Positions 24,552-35,917 of a stretch of DNA of 64,000 nucleotides are shown here, piece after piece. Every line of letters begins with the position of its first letter. Position 1 is the first letter of the stretch. Origin of the DNA: Erythrobasidium yunnanense (taxonomy: Eukaryota; Basidiomycota; Cystobasidiomycetes; Erythrobasidiales; Erythrobasidiaceae); NCBI GenBank assembly GCA_001600175.1, contig BCJC01000006.1, positions 1,627,968-1,691,967 on the forward strand, given 5' to 3'. A model generated the notes under the pieces. The model saw only the letters and a list, made by a program, of their open reading frames with translations. It ran no database searches and was not told the DNA's origin. The position numbers and the translations under genes were made by a program.

Positions 24552-27500
24552 ATGGCCAGCGGCGGTCTTCCTCAAGGCTGGCAAGCGCGATGTAAGCATA
24601 TATATTGCCTCATAACATAGCAGGATCAGCTCTTGCCGGCGATATTGTGCTGAAGCTTGCGACCTTAGGGGACTCTCAGCTGGGTCGACGCGTGTTTGAG
24701 CGTGAGTTTTTGGCATTGAGTAACGAGTATATAGTCTGTATGGATTGTTAATATACTATTACAGATCCTGAAAGTGGTCGAGTGCAAATGGAACCCCCGT
24801 CGTATTCTCCTGGCCTCAATTCGATTCCCAGCTTCGATAGCAGCAATCAGCGCTCGTTCAGCCCGTCCCTCCAGCAGAACAGCGCCTTTCCTTCGTCGTC
24901 GTCGTCCCATCTGAGTCCCAGCTCGAGCTCGACGATGCAGCAGGACCCCCAAGGTCCGTCAGCGCCTGGCGCGGGCAAGCCTCGTCGTCAGTATGCAGCG
25001 AATCAGACTGCAGCGTATGGGTACGATGAACAGGCTGCTATGGCGCAAGGTGCGACGCCGTACGGCCAGCAGCAACAGCAGCAGCCATACCCTCCGCAGC
25101 AACAGCAGGAGGGCCAGTTCTTCAGCCCAGCCTTTGGGGATCCGAATCAGCAAATACAGCCGCAACAGTATGGTCAGCCTGGTGTTATTGGACCAGGTGC
25201 TCCTGTGCATGGGAGGCAGCCTTCGTACCCTCAGCAGCAATATCAACAAGGCCAGGCACCCATGTATGGCCAGCAGCCGCAACAACAGCAGCAGCAGATG
25301 TATGGCCAGCAGCAAGGCGGCATGCAGGGTTTGACAAACCAGTTCTCGCAATTGGGCGTACAGCAGAGGATGGTGCAGACGACAAACCTCGTAGGATACA
25401 ACCTGGATCCACGTGGATTGGACGAGCCTCCTCCCGACATCAGACTGCCGCCGAACGTGAGCAGAATAATCCAATTACGCCAGTACTGCGAACTGCGACT
25501 GACCCTGCCCGTTCTCGCTTTTGCAGGCCTCTTTCAGCCAGTCTCCGAAAATCAACGCTCCTCCATCTTGGCAGAGAAGCACCTTGAATGCAGTTCCCGC
25601 GAATCACACACTCTTGAACAAGTGCAAAATCCCACTCGCCCTCGTAATCACGCCTTATCGCAGCGTGAAAGCTCATGAAATCGATGAAGAGTCCGTCCCT
25701 CTCGTTTCCGATACAGTCATCGCAAGGTGTCGCAGATGCAGGACATACATCAACCCATACGTAACGTTCATCGAGAATGGCAACAGGTGGAAGTGCTGCA
25801 TGTGCAACTTATCAAACGAAGTTCCGCAACTGTTTGATTGGGACCAAGTCAAGAACCAGCCTGCCGACAGATGGCAGAGAGCAGAACTCAACAATTCCGT
25901 TGTCGACTTTGTGGCACCAACCGAATACATGGTCCGCCCGCCCCAAGCCTTGGTCTACGTATTCCTTATCGATGTTTCGTATGCGGCCGTCAACTCTGGT
26001 GAGCTTGATTTGCAAAGCAGCTTATGATGCATCACTGACTTACAAGCTACTTGTAGGCATGGTCGCGACCGCCGCCAGGACTATCCTGGAGTCCCTCGAC
26101 CGTATACCAAACGAAGACAGTCGCACCCGGATCTCCTTCATAGCCGTCGACAGCAACCTTCACTTCTTCTTCATGCCTCCAGGATCAACAGAAGCGGAAA
26201 TGCTCGTCGTTGGCGACTTGGACGATGTCTTCTTGCCTAAACCTACCGACCTTCTCGTCAGCTTGTCGGAAGCCCGAGCGGCTCTCGATAACCTCCTCTC
26301 GAGGCTCGCGGACATGTTCAAGGACAACCACGACGTAGGGAACGCGATGAGTGCTGGTCTGCAAGCTGCATACAAGATGCTCGTAAGCATCGTAAACCTC
26401 GTGTTTGATGGCGTAGCGGCACTAAGCGTTATCTTCAATTACAGCAAACGATAGGTGGCAAGATCGTAATGTTGTCGGCTTCCCTGCCCACCCTCGGACC
26501 AGGCGCACTCAAAGTTCGAGAAGATCCCAAGATGTTCGGTACAGCGAAGGAGTCATCTCTGCTCGGAGCTGCAAACAATTGGTACAAGACCTTTGCTATC
26601 GATTGCTCGAGAGCGCAAGTCTCAGTAGACATGTGGTTGTTCGCATCGAGCTATACAGACGTCGCGACATTAAGTAGGTTGCGATTGGCTACTGTCAGCC
26701 TGTTCACCTTGCTGATGATTCTGTACGTTGCGCATAGGCTGCTTACCTCGCTATACTGGTGGTCAAACCTATTTCTACCCAGCATTTACGGCGGCTCGTT
26801 CTGAAGATGCGCTCAAATTCGCCCACGAGTTCGGCGAAGTACTTTCGCATCCTATCGCACTCGAGGCCGTCATGCGTGTACGAACATCTCGAGGTCTCAA
26901 GCTCAGTGCTTTCCATGGAAACTTCTTCGTCCGCTCTACGGACCTTCTGGCCCTTCCCGCTGTTCCTATCGACCAAAGCTATGTTATCGAGCTGGCGATC
27001 GAAGATCCTCTTACGCAGCCCTTCATCGTGCTCCAGACGGCTGTGCTCAACACTTCTGCAAGCGGTGAGTCCTCAAACTCTGTCCACTTTGTATGTATCC
27101 ATCTGATTTCGCGTTCCTTCTGACAGGCGAACGACGCATTCGTGTCATCACGACTGCTCTGCCGGTGACGACCAGCATATCCGAGATATACGGCTCGGCA
27201 GACCAAATAGCTATCGCTACTGTTCTCGCCAATAAAGCAGTAGAGCGCTCTATGGCTTCGAAGATGGAAGATGCTCGCGACGCTGTCACAAACAAGGTGG
27301 TCGACATTCTCGGAACGTACAAAGCAGCTATGACGGCTTCGGCAAGCGGTGCATCACCTCAGTTGGTGATTGGAGATAATCTGAAATACTTGCCAATCCT
27401 TATGCTTGGCTTATTGAAACATGTATGTCGGACTCGCTGTCTGCTGTCCCTGATCAGAATGCTGATTGCCCTTCCTTCTGCAGGTCGGCCTGAGGCAAAG

Positions 27501-28186
27501 TACAACCATACCCAGCGATCTCCGAGCATATGCACAAGCCTTACTCACGACGCTACCATCTCAATTACTCATTCCATACCTACATCCTACCCTCTACGCC
27601 CTGCATAGCATGCCGAAAGAGTGCGGTGTTCCAGGAGATGAAGGCGTCTTACTGCCCGCGCCGCTCAACCTGACAAGCGAGAGACTTGATAGACATGGTC
27701 TCTACCTCATTGAGGACGGCCAGAACATGTTCCTTTGGATCGGAAGGGCAGCAGTGCCCGCCCTGGTGAACGATGCATTCGGCTTGGGATCATACGAAGA
27801 AGTCAGAGCTGGCAAGGTAAGCAGCTTCACACTACTGCTGTGAGCCTGTGACATCGGGCTAACTCGGACATCACTACGCAGACCACGCTGCCTGTACTCG
27901 AAAACTCGTTCAATCAGCGCATAAACGCAATCATCGGCAAAGTACGGGAAATGAGACGGTCACCATACTTCCCACACCTATATGTTGTCAAAGAGGATGG
28001 CGAGCCAGCACTTAGGATGTGGGCACTCAGCGCTCTTATTGAAGACAGGACGGACGGGCTACCCAGCTACCGCGAATATCTAGAGACTCTGAGGAACAAG
28101 GTCAGTTCTGAAGCACAAGTTTGCTGCGATGCACAGCTGACTGTGCTTCGCTTTCGCATCAGGTCAACTCGGGCTCCTTCAGCTAG
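24552..28186 (+). CDS. SEC24: COPII coat subunit Sec24
   Basis: Cargo-binding subunit of the COPII inner coat on ER exit sites. A Gln/Pro-rich disordered N-terminus of about 230 residues precedes the zinc finger ([12 protein letters not shown] ... WKCCMC, four Cys), the vWA-like trunk ([32 protein letters not shown]), beta-sandwich, helical region and a gelsolin-like C-terminus ([14 protein letters not shown]), ending VNSGSFS. About eight introns are present. The start is uncertain: ATG at 24788 is in the second exon, but a first exon 24552-24591 ([13 protein letters not shown]) joins in phase across a 173-nt intron to 24765 ([15 protein letters not shown]). That intron is much longer than the others here, so the shorter form is possible. 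Confidence 0.93.
25062..25316 (+). repeat. CAG/CAA-rich polyglutamine tracts in SEC24
   Basis: Interrupted CAG and CAA runs encode several Gln blocks (up to six in a row) mixed with Pro, Tyr and Gly. Such low-complexity stretches are usual in Sec24 N-termini and can vary in length between strains. Confidence 0.8.
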
Positions 28187-28696
28187 ACAAGGGCGGACGG
28201 GTCGAAAATGCTAGAGGATCTGAGACGTATGTCATTTGTATAACGAGAATAATGAAAGATGTGCAAGGAAAGCCAAGCAATACGACTTTCAGCCTGAGTT
28301 GGTGTTCACGGTTGGAGGGTAGCACGCCGCAATACATAAGCGCGATTGCACACTATATACTGCACTCCTAAACAAGCTCTCCAGCTTACACCGCGATTCT
28401 GTAATGGCTGTTCTGTCCTTGCCTTGACTTGGAAGATGAGCTCCTTCCTATCCTCTCTTCTCAACAAAGCCCTGCTAGATCATCTCACCAGTTCATGTCC
28501 TTGCAATGCACAGCTCTTGATGACAATAGGCCAGAAGTGCATTCAGGCTGCAAGCTTCAGGTACAATGACACTTTGATTCCAGCCCCTGCCGCATATGTC
28601 CATGCTTCCGCAGTGGCCGTCAATCAATCTGCGTCTGATGTCGACGTTTCTACCTCTTCTCTGCTGCTGTACTTCTGACAATCCTCAAGAGCCAAC
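28187..28696. other. Intergenic
   Basis: An open frame at 28346-28678 lacks a signal peptide, family motifs and splice context and is not called. The region holds the SEC24 3' end and the promoter of the second DUF1996 gene. Confidence 0.4.
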
Positions 28697-30551
28697 ATGA
28701 TGCTGCTTTCTGGCCTCGCGGTAACAGCGCTGTGCTTTCTCGACCTCCCTCTTCAAGCGAAAGCTGCGGTCGCAGGCGATCGTCGCAGACAGGTGTGCTC
28801 ACTACCAGCAATTCTGCTGCAAATGGAGCCAGTCTGACTGCTTTCCTCCTGCTTTCCCTGTCTTTTCTCCTATCCTTGCCCTTCTTTGCGATCTTGGCAA
28901 TCTTGTCATGTTTACATCTTCAACCTCGCTGAATACTGTTGGCGATATTGCTTGAACAGGTATCAGGTGCGACCACTCCACATCTCAGCTCTGCCCGATG
29001 CGCCAATAATCTAACCTTGCGCATTAACAGGCATCCCCTTCCCTTCGACTTCAATAGACGCGACGCAAACGGCCGCAAGTCCTACAACAACTGGCCCTGA
29101 GTTTCATCCTCCTTCGGAAACTTCTCCTCCGAACGCGACAGTAACATTCTCGACGGCACACCTTATGCTGGCCCGATGCATATCTGCCAGTTACCCTACA
29201 AGAGCAGTTTAGGCTACGCTAGTGGCTTCAACTACAGTCAATATCTGAACGTTGGGAAGCAACCTAGATTCCACATCGAAGGCGTAGCGGAAATTGTGGA
29301 TGAGCGCGTCGATCCCATCATTTCACCCGGAGCAGACTTCTCAGCACATTCGCATGCTGTGCTTGGTAACTCACTCTTTAATACAAACCTTACCTACGAA
29401 CAAACGCAAGAGGCCAACTGCACATCGATTAGTATAGCGGCAGACCATTCTTCTTATTGGATCCCGTCTGTATATGTGAGTCTGCGCTGCAACGAGCCCG
29501 GCTACCTTTACTGACTTTGTGAGTCATATACGAAAGGCATACAACGGCACTCACTTTCAGCGAATAAACCCAGGCTATCGATTCTACTACCTGATGTCGC
29601 ATTGGGTAGGTCCGGCATGCAACTCGTTGTTTCTACTCGTTGACACGGTTGGTCCGCATTGCAGGTCATCGACGCACCTGCCGACATGCGACCTTTCAAA
29701 GAGCCCATTACCGCCTTTCCACACGGCTTTCACCAGCTCATTGGCGATCCTTTCCTCAAAGAATACGATCCCGCGAATGTTGCGCATACACGAACGACTA
29801 GATTCTCCTGCCAATTCCACAACGGCTCTAGTTGACTCACAGCCTGGCTTCCCTCCTCAACCTTCGGAGTGCATTGCCGTCGCAGTCAATGTTGGAAACC
29901 CTGGATGCTGGGATGGACAGAACCTGTACCTCAACAATAGCGCTCATGTTGCGGTAAGCATCTCCGAGACTACGATTATGTCAATGCGCTGCTTATTCGA
30001 TGCGCTTGTAGTGGCCGGTCAACTTCCAGAACGAGCAGCAAGGCGAAGCAGGCTTTTGTCCCGAAACACATCCCATTCGTCTTCCTCAGGTACAGTTTGA
30101 AGTGACGATGTTCATGGAGCAAGTCGTTCTGGAGGGAACTTGGCGCCTGATCCTGGCAAACGGAGGTACGTTCTCTGTCTCTTTTTCAGGTGTGTATACA
30201 TGCACTAATGTGATATGCTATTGACAATCAGACCTCACCGGCTTCGGTATGCATGCAGACTTCTTCAACGGATGGGATTACGACGTCCTTCAGAATGCGA
30301 TTAATACCGTCTATCAGCAAGGCGCTACGCCAGAAACATCTGTCTATCAAGACCTTAGTTCAGTAGACATCCCCGCCTTCAATCTCCCTTCAACAGACCT
30401 TGGTGTCCTAGCTGGAATTGCGCAAAGCTGCGAGATGGAAGCGGCCATCGTAGAACTTGGAGTCACGAAGCCTTACAACCAGACTTATATCACAACAGCT
30501 CTGCCGGGATGTAATCTGCCATGGGAGTTTGGGCCGAAACCAACGTGCTGA
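28697..30551 (+). CDS. Second DUF1996 secreted protein, one frameshift
   Basis: A paralogue of the gene at 21303 without the Cys modules. A signal peptide (MMLLSGLAVTALCFLDLPLQ) is followed by a short Thr/Pro-rich spacer and the DUF1996 domain: LDGTPYAGPMHICQLPY, GYASGFNYSQYLNVGKQP, FYYLMSHW, GCWDGQNLYLNNS, GEAGFCPETHPI, HADFFNGWDYD, ending PWEFGPKPTC. An intron ending near 29145 is needed to enter the LDGTPYAG frame. Near 29831-29834 the conserved frame (RFSCQFHNGSS) meets TGA; removing one base would restore DSQPGFPPQPSECIAV. A 62-nt intron (gttgcg ... tcacag) could also skip the break, but it would delete a conserved segment. So this is a fresh pseudogene, a base-call error or a shortened splice form. 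Confidence 0.7.
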
Positions 30552-30745
30552 GAGTTCGCATTCGAAGATGGACATTTCCGAGATTCACATAGTAATCAGA
30601 AAATGGGCAGTGCAGATGTGTGAGACGTTCTGTAACGCTGCGATCACCTCATGTAGCTTCCTTTGATAGATGTGCAGGGCATATATTGTAACGAGAAATT
30701 TACAACGACAAGAATGTTGGTCAGATCTCCCCTACCGGTAAGTCC

Positions 30746-32951
30746 TCACAAGGTAAAATCCATGGATGATAGATCATTCTCATCCCTGAGCATGACTCTA
30801 GCGTACTCCAAGTATAATCTAAACATGTAAGCTTGCATATCTTCCATCCTCCAGTGGTTCAGCGTCCATTCTTTGCCAGCTGTGCCGATTTCGCGACCTA
30901 GATCGTCATGGCCGGATGAATGCTCGTCGCCAATAAAGAAGGACGCGATGGAGCTGTGGACACAGGGACTCGTATATCAGCGGAGCCGAGACCGTTTAGA
31001 GGGGAAAGAGCTTACTGAAGATCTGTATAGTCCAGCTTGAGCGGGATGTAGCTGCGCGCAAAAGCTCTTCGGTCAGCCTGAATAGTGATCAATAAGTTAA
31101 AAGCGCCGACACACTGCAGCCAAGGCTGTACTCTATCGCTCCACCACTCCACAAATCCCGAAGATTTCAGTACTGCCGAATTCGATCTCATCAATCTATC
31201 GAATCTCCCGCTCCATCCATTCCCATCTATATCTATCACATATTTATACTCGTTCGCTTGATCGAATGTCATTTCTTGTTTTGTAAAAGGTAAATGCCGA
31301 GCCATGCTTTCGCACGTCCCGTCGTCTTTGCTGCACTGAAAAGGTCCGCCTACGAACGAGATGTCGAAATAGTGTGGATTGAGCGATGATAGAGGAGCAG
31401 TGAAGGAAGTGAGGTTTTTGTTGTCTGTGAGGGAAGTGGTGTAAACTGTCTTGAGGACTTTGTCACTAGCGGAGTTTGTGAGGAGATTCAGCCGTTCTCG
31501 TTGCGAGCCTCTCCACAGCACTGCTCTCGAATGTCTAGCACCCGTCACGCTTCCCCTCCATAGTATCTTATTCTGGCTCTTCTCTTCCCATTCCGGATCA
31601 AAGCCATTATTTCTTCCATATTGCGACAGCGGGCATACGAGTATATCACCGTATATGGGCGCTTTCGAATGTGAAAACAAAGGCCAGAGATCAGATGGCC
31701 AGGGACCGATCCCGTAGTTGTTGGTGAAGGAATGAAGGTGCTCGTTTAGCGGGTGTTGGCAGAAATCAGAGGTTGAATGCGTGTCGGTGATGAAGGAAGG
31801 ATCGGGGATAGGGGAATATGGCTGGATACCTGCGATGGCATTGCGGTGCGCAGAATCGGGAGGGCACATCGCTTGCCAGCCAGTGTACTCTGAGGATTTC
31901 GCAGATATTGCGCTCAGCACGGTACCCACGCCATCTATTTGCCGACTGCTTACCTACTAGCCCCCGCCCGATGTCGTACTGGTCTTTGGATAAGACTGGC
32001 CGAGCGAAACTTACATCAGACGTGCAGTATCAGTACGAGAGGGATAAGCTCACCTCTTCCCTCCTTCGCGAGCGTTTCCAGCTGTAGCCTCCTCTCTCCC
32101 GACACATGCAGCGCCGGACCATCCTGTTCACTAATGGTAATATTCATATCCGGCAACCATCCCACGAACGGCTCCAATAGTTTAATCTGCTCCTTCGCCC
32201 TCTTGCTCTTCTTCGCTCCTCCTGTGATACCTCCCTCTTCTATACTTCCTATGCGCCCATTCACGACATGTAAAGTGAAAGAGCCTTTTTGGATATTGTT
32301 ATTCGGATCGGATACGATTGTGGATGAACGGGAGCGAAGAAGACTGGGTGGCATCCCTAGGAAAGGTAAGATGTCGCGATTGATCTGGTCATAGTTGTCC
32401 ACGAGGATAACTTCGTTGTCTTGCGCGAACTTGAACCTGCTCGCGCGCACATTCTCGTTAGCTACTATAAGACAGCGGTCATAGCATGATGCTTACCACT
32501 TGTCAAAGCCCTTCGGAGGTGCCCTTCCGTATTTCCTCCTATAAGTTGCGATCGCTTGCTCCAGCGACCTACTCTGGCTCTGTACTTTCTTCTCCCACTG
32601 CCTCTTCGCATCTTGCATAAGATGTAGTATAGGATGCACTACTTTAACATCTGGATTCGCGCCTGGACGTGCTTTGTCCGCCAAGTATAGCAGACCGTCT
32701 TTTTGTAAGAAGGCATCGTTCGCTGAAAGTAGTGGGCGCGTGTCGCTATCTGCTTGCTGTGTATGCGAGTTTATGGATAATTGAACGGTGTCGGAAGATG
32801 GTGTAGAGATCGTCCATGAATGGTATAGATAGATCGAGACGAGGATAAGCGCAGTCAAAGTAATTGAACGAGAGGGAGTGTGTAGAGGATAGGTAGGAGG
32901 AGAGCCAGGCCGTCTTCTGGAAGGACTGCCATTCGGACTGCTCAAATACAT
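30746..32951 (-). CDS. CAP10-like glycosyltransferase, GT90 family
   Basis: A type II membrane protein. A short basic Ser/Pro-rich cytosolic tail is followed by one membrane segment (TALILVSIYLYHSW), a stem and a lumenal GT90 domain. Seen motifs: GFDKW/FKFAQDNEVILVDNYD across intron one, KILWRGSVTGARHSR, and the family hallmark YVIDIDGNGWSGRF with RLMRSNSAVLKS and VQPWLQCVGAF. The last exon, about 30980-30746, reads WTLNHWRMEDMQAYMFRLYL and ends SSMDFTL. Characterised GT90 members include Cryptococcus Cap10 and the xylosyltransferase Cxt1; the sugar used here cannot be told. The last two introns (near 31010 and 31930-32015) follow normal GT-AG rules. Confidence 0.88.
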
Positions 32952-33334
32952 CCTGCGTTATAAGGTTGGCCTTTTAGAGTGCGATCCGCAACTCTGTCTC
33001 GCTCGCCGAAATTGTGGTAAGTTACCCTTGACTAATCGACGTATGTTAACACAGGATGCAACTTATTCCAGCTATAGAGCTATCGAGTTGGGATGTGTCG
33101 CAGATGACCGAAAACAAGGGACGCGGTCAGCGCGTAGATGGCCCTTCTGGTGAACGAGCCAGTCCGAGGCGCAATATTGTAGCAATGTGTATAATCTACT
33201 GAATAATGATCTAAGAAGACACTACGCGTCTGGCTGTGCATTGCGTGCGGATTGATAGGGAAGAAAAAGCGGTAATAGATACACCTTGTGTGAGAAAAGA
33301 AAGAATGGGAAAGTCCCGGGTAGCGGGGGAGGGA

Positions 33335-33349
33335 GGGGGGGGGGGGGGG
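33335..33349. repeat. Poly-G run of 15
   Basis: Fifteen G in a row follow a further G-rich stretch, inside the left duplication copy. The right copy lacks it. The length should be treated with caution because homopolymers are error-prone. Confidence 0.8.
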
Positions 33350-33568
33350 AAAGCAAGGAATAATTGAATGAACGATAGCGACCCCGCGCCTTCTGCTAAG
33401 TTCAGGTTGCCTGAAACCTTTTGTGCGGAAAAACGATATTGTTTAGAACTGCTTGCGAGAAGAAACTGAAAAAGAAAACTACCCTGCGATGCGTGATTCC
33501 ATATAGATGTTTTGGGCTAAGAAAGTGTCCTTCGCTTGCTTGAGGAAGGACAGGGAGAGCGCTACTGG

Positions 33569-34830
33569 CTACTGGCTGGCAGTGGGAGGCGCCTCGACTG
33601 TAAATGCGTCGATTCTGAACATAGTCGAGTTTATCGATGTTGCCTTTCCGAGGACTGCGATATTATATATCAGTATGTTTCTCCCTCTATCTGGTATCGC
33701 GAAGAATAGCTTACTAGTCGTACCATTGCCGAACGCACTCCCTCCGCTCGATGCATTCTGGAACGACAACATCAGTGCGTCCGTATGGCAGTTTGTCGAC
33801 AACGGCGTCTGCGTCATCGCAAATGCCACACTTCCACCCATGCTTTGTGGGCGGCAGAGCAAACGAGTACGTAGCTGAACAAGCGTCTGTTCAGGGGCAG
33901 AAGAGTTGGAGAAAGTAGTGTTGGAAAGGCCGAAGAGAATACTGCCGAAGGGCAGAATTGTCGCGGTTAAGGAACCACGGACATGCCCGCCTATAACGTT
34001 GCGTGGAAGAACAGAGCCGTCGGAACCGGTTTCCTTGCCTAGGCTGATGAAGGAGGTCTGGCGAGAATAAGCGATTGTCAGCTGCTGAAGATAGGTGGGA
34101 AGACGGGGAGGATGGGACGCACAAGAAGATAGTCTGCACTGATGACTGCCGTTGAAGGGGAGCGGCTGAAGCGGCGCTGCTTGACGACGACCAGGAGAGG
34201 GACGTAGCGGTAGCAGCGGGAGGCGTAGTAGGTACTGTCGACATCGAAGTAGATGTGACATCGAGGATCGAAGTTACTTTGACAGTCTTTACGAAGCCTG
34301 AGGAGGATGGAGTTATAGGATGGAGTGTGACTGATTTACCATTGCTCGTTGTAGAGGTGGTGAGAGTGACCTGAGCGGGAGGGATGACGGTGACTGGATC
34401 ATCATTGTTCGACGATGCTGCTGCTCCTGACAGGCAGTTTGCAGCATCTGGGAGGGGAGCCATGACTGATCTATCTAGATTGAGGTCTTTGCCCTGTCCA
34501 TCCGACAAGAATCCAAACACTGCAAACTCTGTATCCTCTTTCAGTTTGATCTGTATATCCGAACTAGCTGCATCTTTTGCTGTTATTCCATTGTTAGTCT
34601 GCAATGGAGTAACTCTCTCAAGAACATCTGCCAAGTTGACGATGCCTGATCCTACTGCATCGGCATCTTGAGGGGATAGGAATAGTAACGTTTTAGATCC
34701 AATGTCTCTGTGTCGAAGAAGAAGAAGGTGCTCTCTTCGCATTGGTGTAAGGAGCCTGGGATGGTACCGCGCATGTTGGACAGGGTCGCTTGAACGAGGG
34801 AGGCCGTCAAGGCAGAGACAGCGAGGAGGG
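33569..34830 (-). pseudogene. Decayed copy of Ser/Thr-rich secreted protein gene
   Basis: A close copy of the gene at 40880-42138. Shared stretches include KTLLFLSPQDADAVGSGIVN, DTEFAVFGFLSDGQGKDLNL and TVPTTPPAATATS. The start codon region has changed: the position of the right copy's ATG reads TTA here. The frame is shifted in the FFFFDTDDTGSK segment, and the signal peptide can be recognised only in another frame. The second exon region (ETGSDGSVLPRNVIGGH) stays largely open, which points to recent decay or occasional gene conversion. Confidence 0.75.
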
Positions 34831-35340
34831 ATTAACTAGCGGATTGATAAAAGTTGTAAGGATGTTGAATGTGAATGAAAGTGAAGGTGTGAGCTCACCA
34901 CCAGCGATGAGCGATGAACATATGGCGATAGGACAAGGAGACAGAGACGCGGTCAGGTCGACTTTGGCTTTGCGATGGAGGGCAGCTGGCAGAAATCGGT
35001 GGGAAGTAAGGAGTAGACTCCAGCAAGCACTAACCCTCTAAGGTAGCTCAGTTAGCTGCTTCCACAGCCATCATTGAACAGTCGACATGCTGGAGCGATG
35101 TTCTTGCGTGTAAACGAGTATCCCTGGAATGTCGATAATGGATGAGAAGCAAATCAGGGCACTATGTTGAAGTAGATATATAGTATGCTCTGCACCATGT
35201 AACATCCCAAGCTAAATCTGTCTACGATCTGCGACGTGACCGTGTCATGCGTGTTTAGCCTTCCAATGAGATAGCATTAACCACAAACATCGACGAGTGA
35301 CACCGCGTCTAGATACATCCCTGCTCTCCATCATTGTCGC

Positions 35341-35850
35341 AATGAATGCGAACAGCGTCCAGAAAGTCGCACCGAGCATTAGCAGCAACGCGTCCTCGGT
35401 GGACTCGCAGAGATGGGCAGCGGACGCGATCAACACGAGATCTTGTCGTGATGAGAGTGTATTCACGGCCAGTCCGCCCTCATCAAACTCATCATCTTCA
35501 CTCTCGCAATCGTCATGGCGCCCAGATCGACTTGCTTTCGCCAACTTGAAGCACATATGGGAAGTAAATCGAACAGTCATACACTTCGCAAGCAATCATG
35601 ATCGTATACTGATGCCGGTACAGTTATTTGACCAGCACAAAACAGAACGTAAACTATGAGGTCCATAGTAAACGGCTATTCCGGCTGCAATCACAGCGAT
35701 TCTCGTAGTATTCGCATACATCGTCACATCATTGCTCCCCGAGAAGACATGGGCAGCAGTATCGCGACTACAAGTAGACCGATGGCAAAAGAAAAGGAGG
35801 AATAAAAGACACTGCCACGCCGCAGCATGCTCGACGTATTTCCTGCACAT
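35341..35850 (+). pseudogene. VMA21: Decayed copy of VMA21
   Basis: A relic of the gene at 42647. Exon one remains readable (SVQKVAPSISSNASSVDSQRW). The acceptor before exon two reads acgg instead of gcag. The membrane segment SALIKLIIFTLAIVMAP is followed by a one-base shift, and the last exon region (near 35640-35850) is shifted and lacks the Lys-rich end. It is no longer able to encode Vma21. Confidence 0.75.
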
Positions 35851-35917
35851 CGCTAGAATGTACTCTACTGGATGAGTACCTCTCGAATTTGCGTTGAATG
35901 CATGGCAGCGAGAGGCG

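Larger units (their letters stand above)
33262..35860. repeat. Left copy of a 2.5-kb segmental duplication
   Basis: This block matches 40583-43105 in the same orientation. Both begin with the same AT-rich stretch (taatagatacacc), run through a Ser/Thr-rich protein gene on the minus strand and end with VMA21 on the plus strand. Both genes in this left copy are broken. The offset between the copies is about 7.2-7.3 kb. Confidence 0.85.

Noticed and set aside
25185-25474. Minus-strand Leu- and Cys-rich open frames opposite SEC24
   Set aside because: They are the complement of CAG-rich coding sequence.
35036-35110. tRNA-like string (gtagctcagttag)
   Set aside because: It resembles a D-arm, but no anticodon arm, T-arm or acceptor stem pairs with it, and the same stretch occurs diverged in the other duplication copy.
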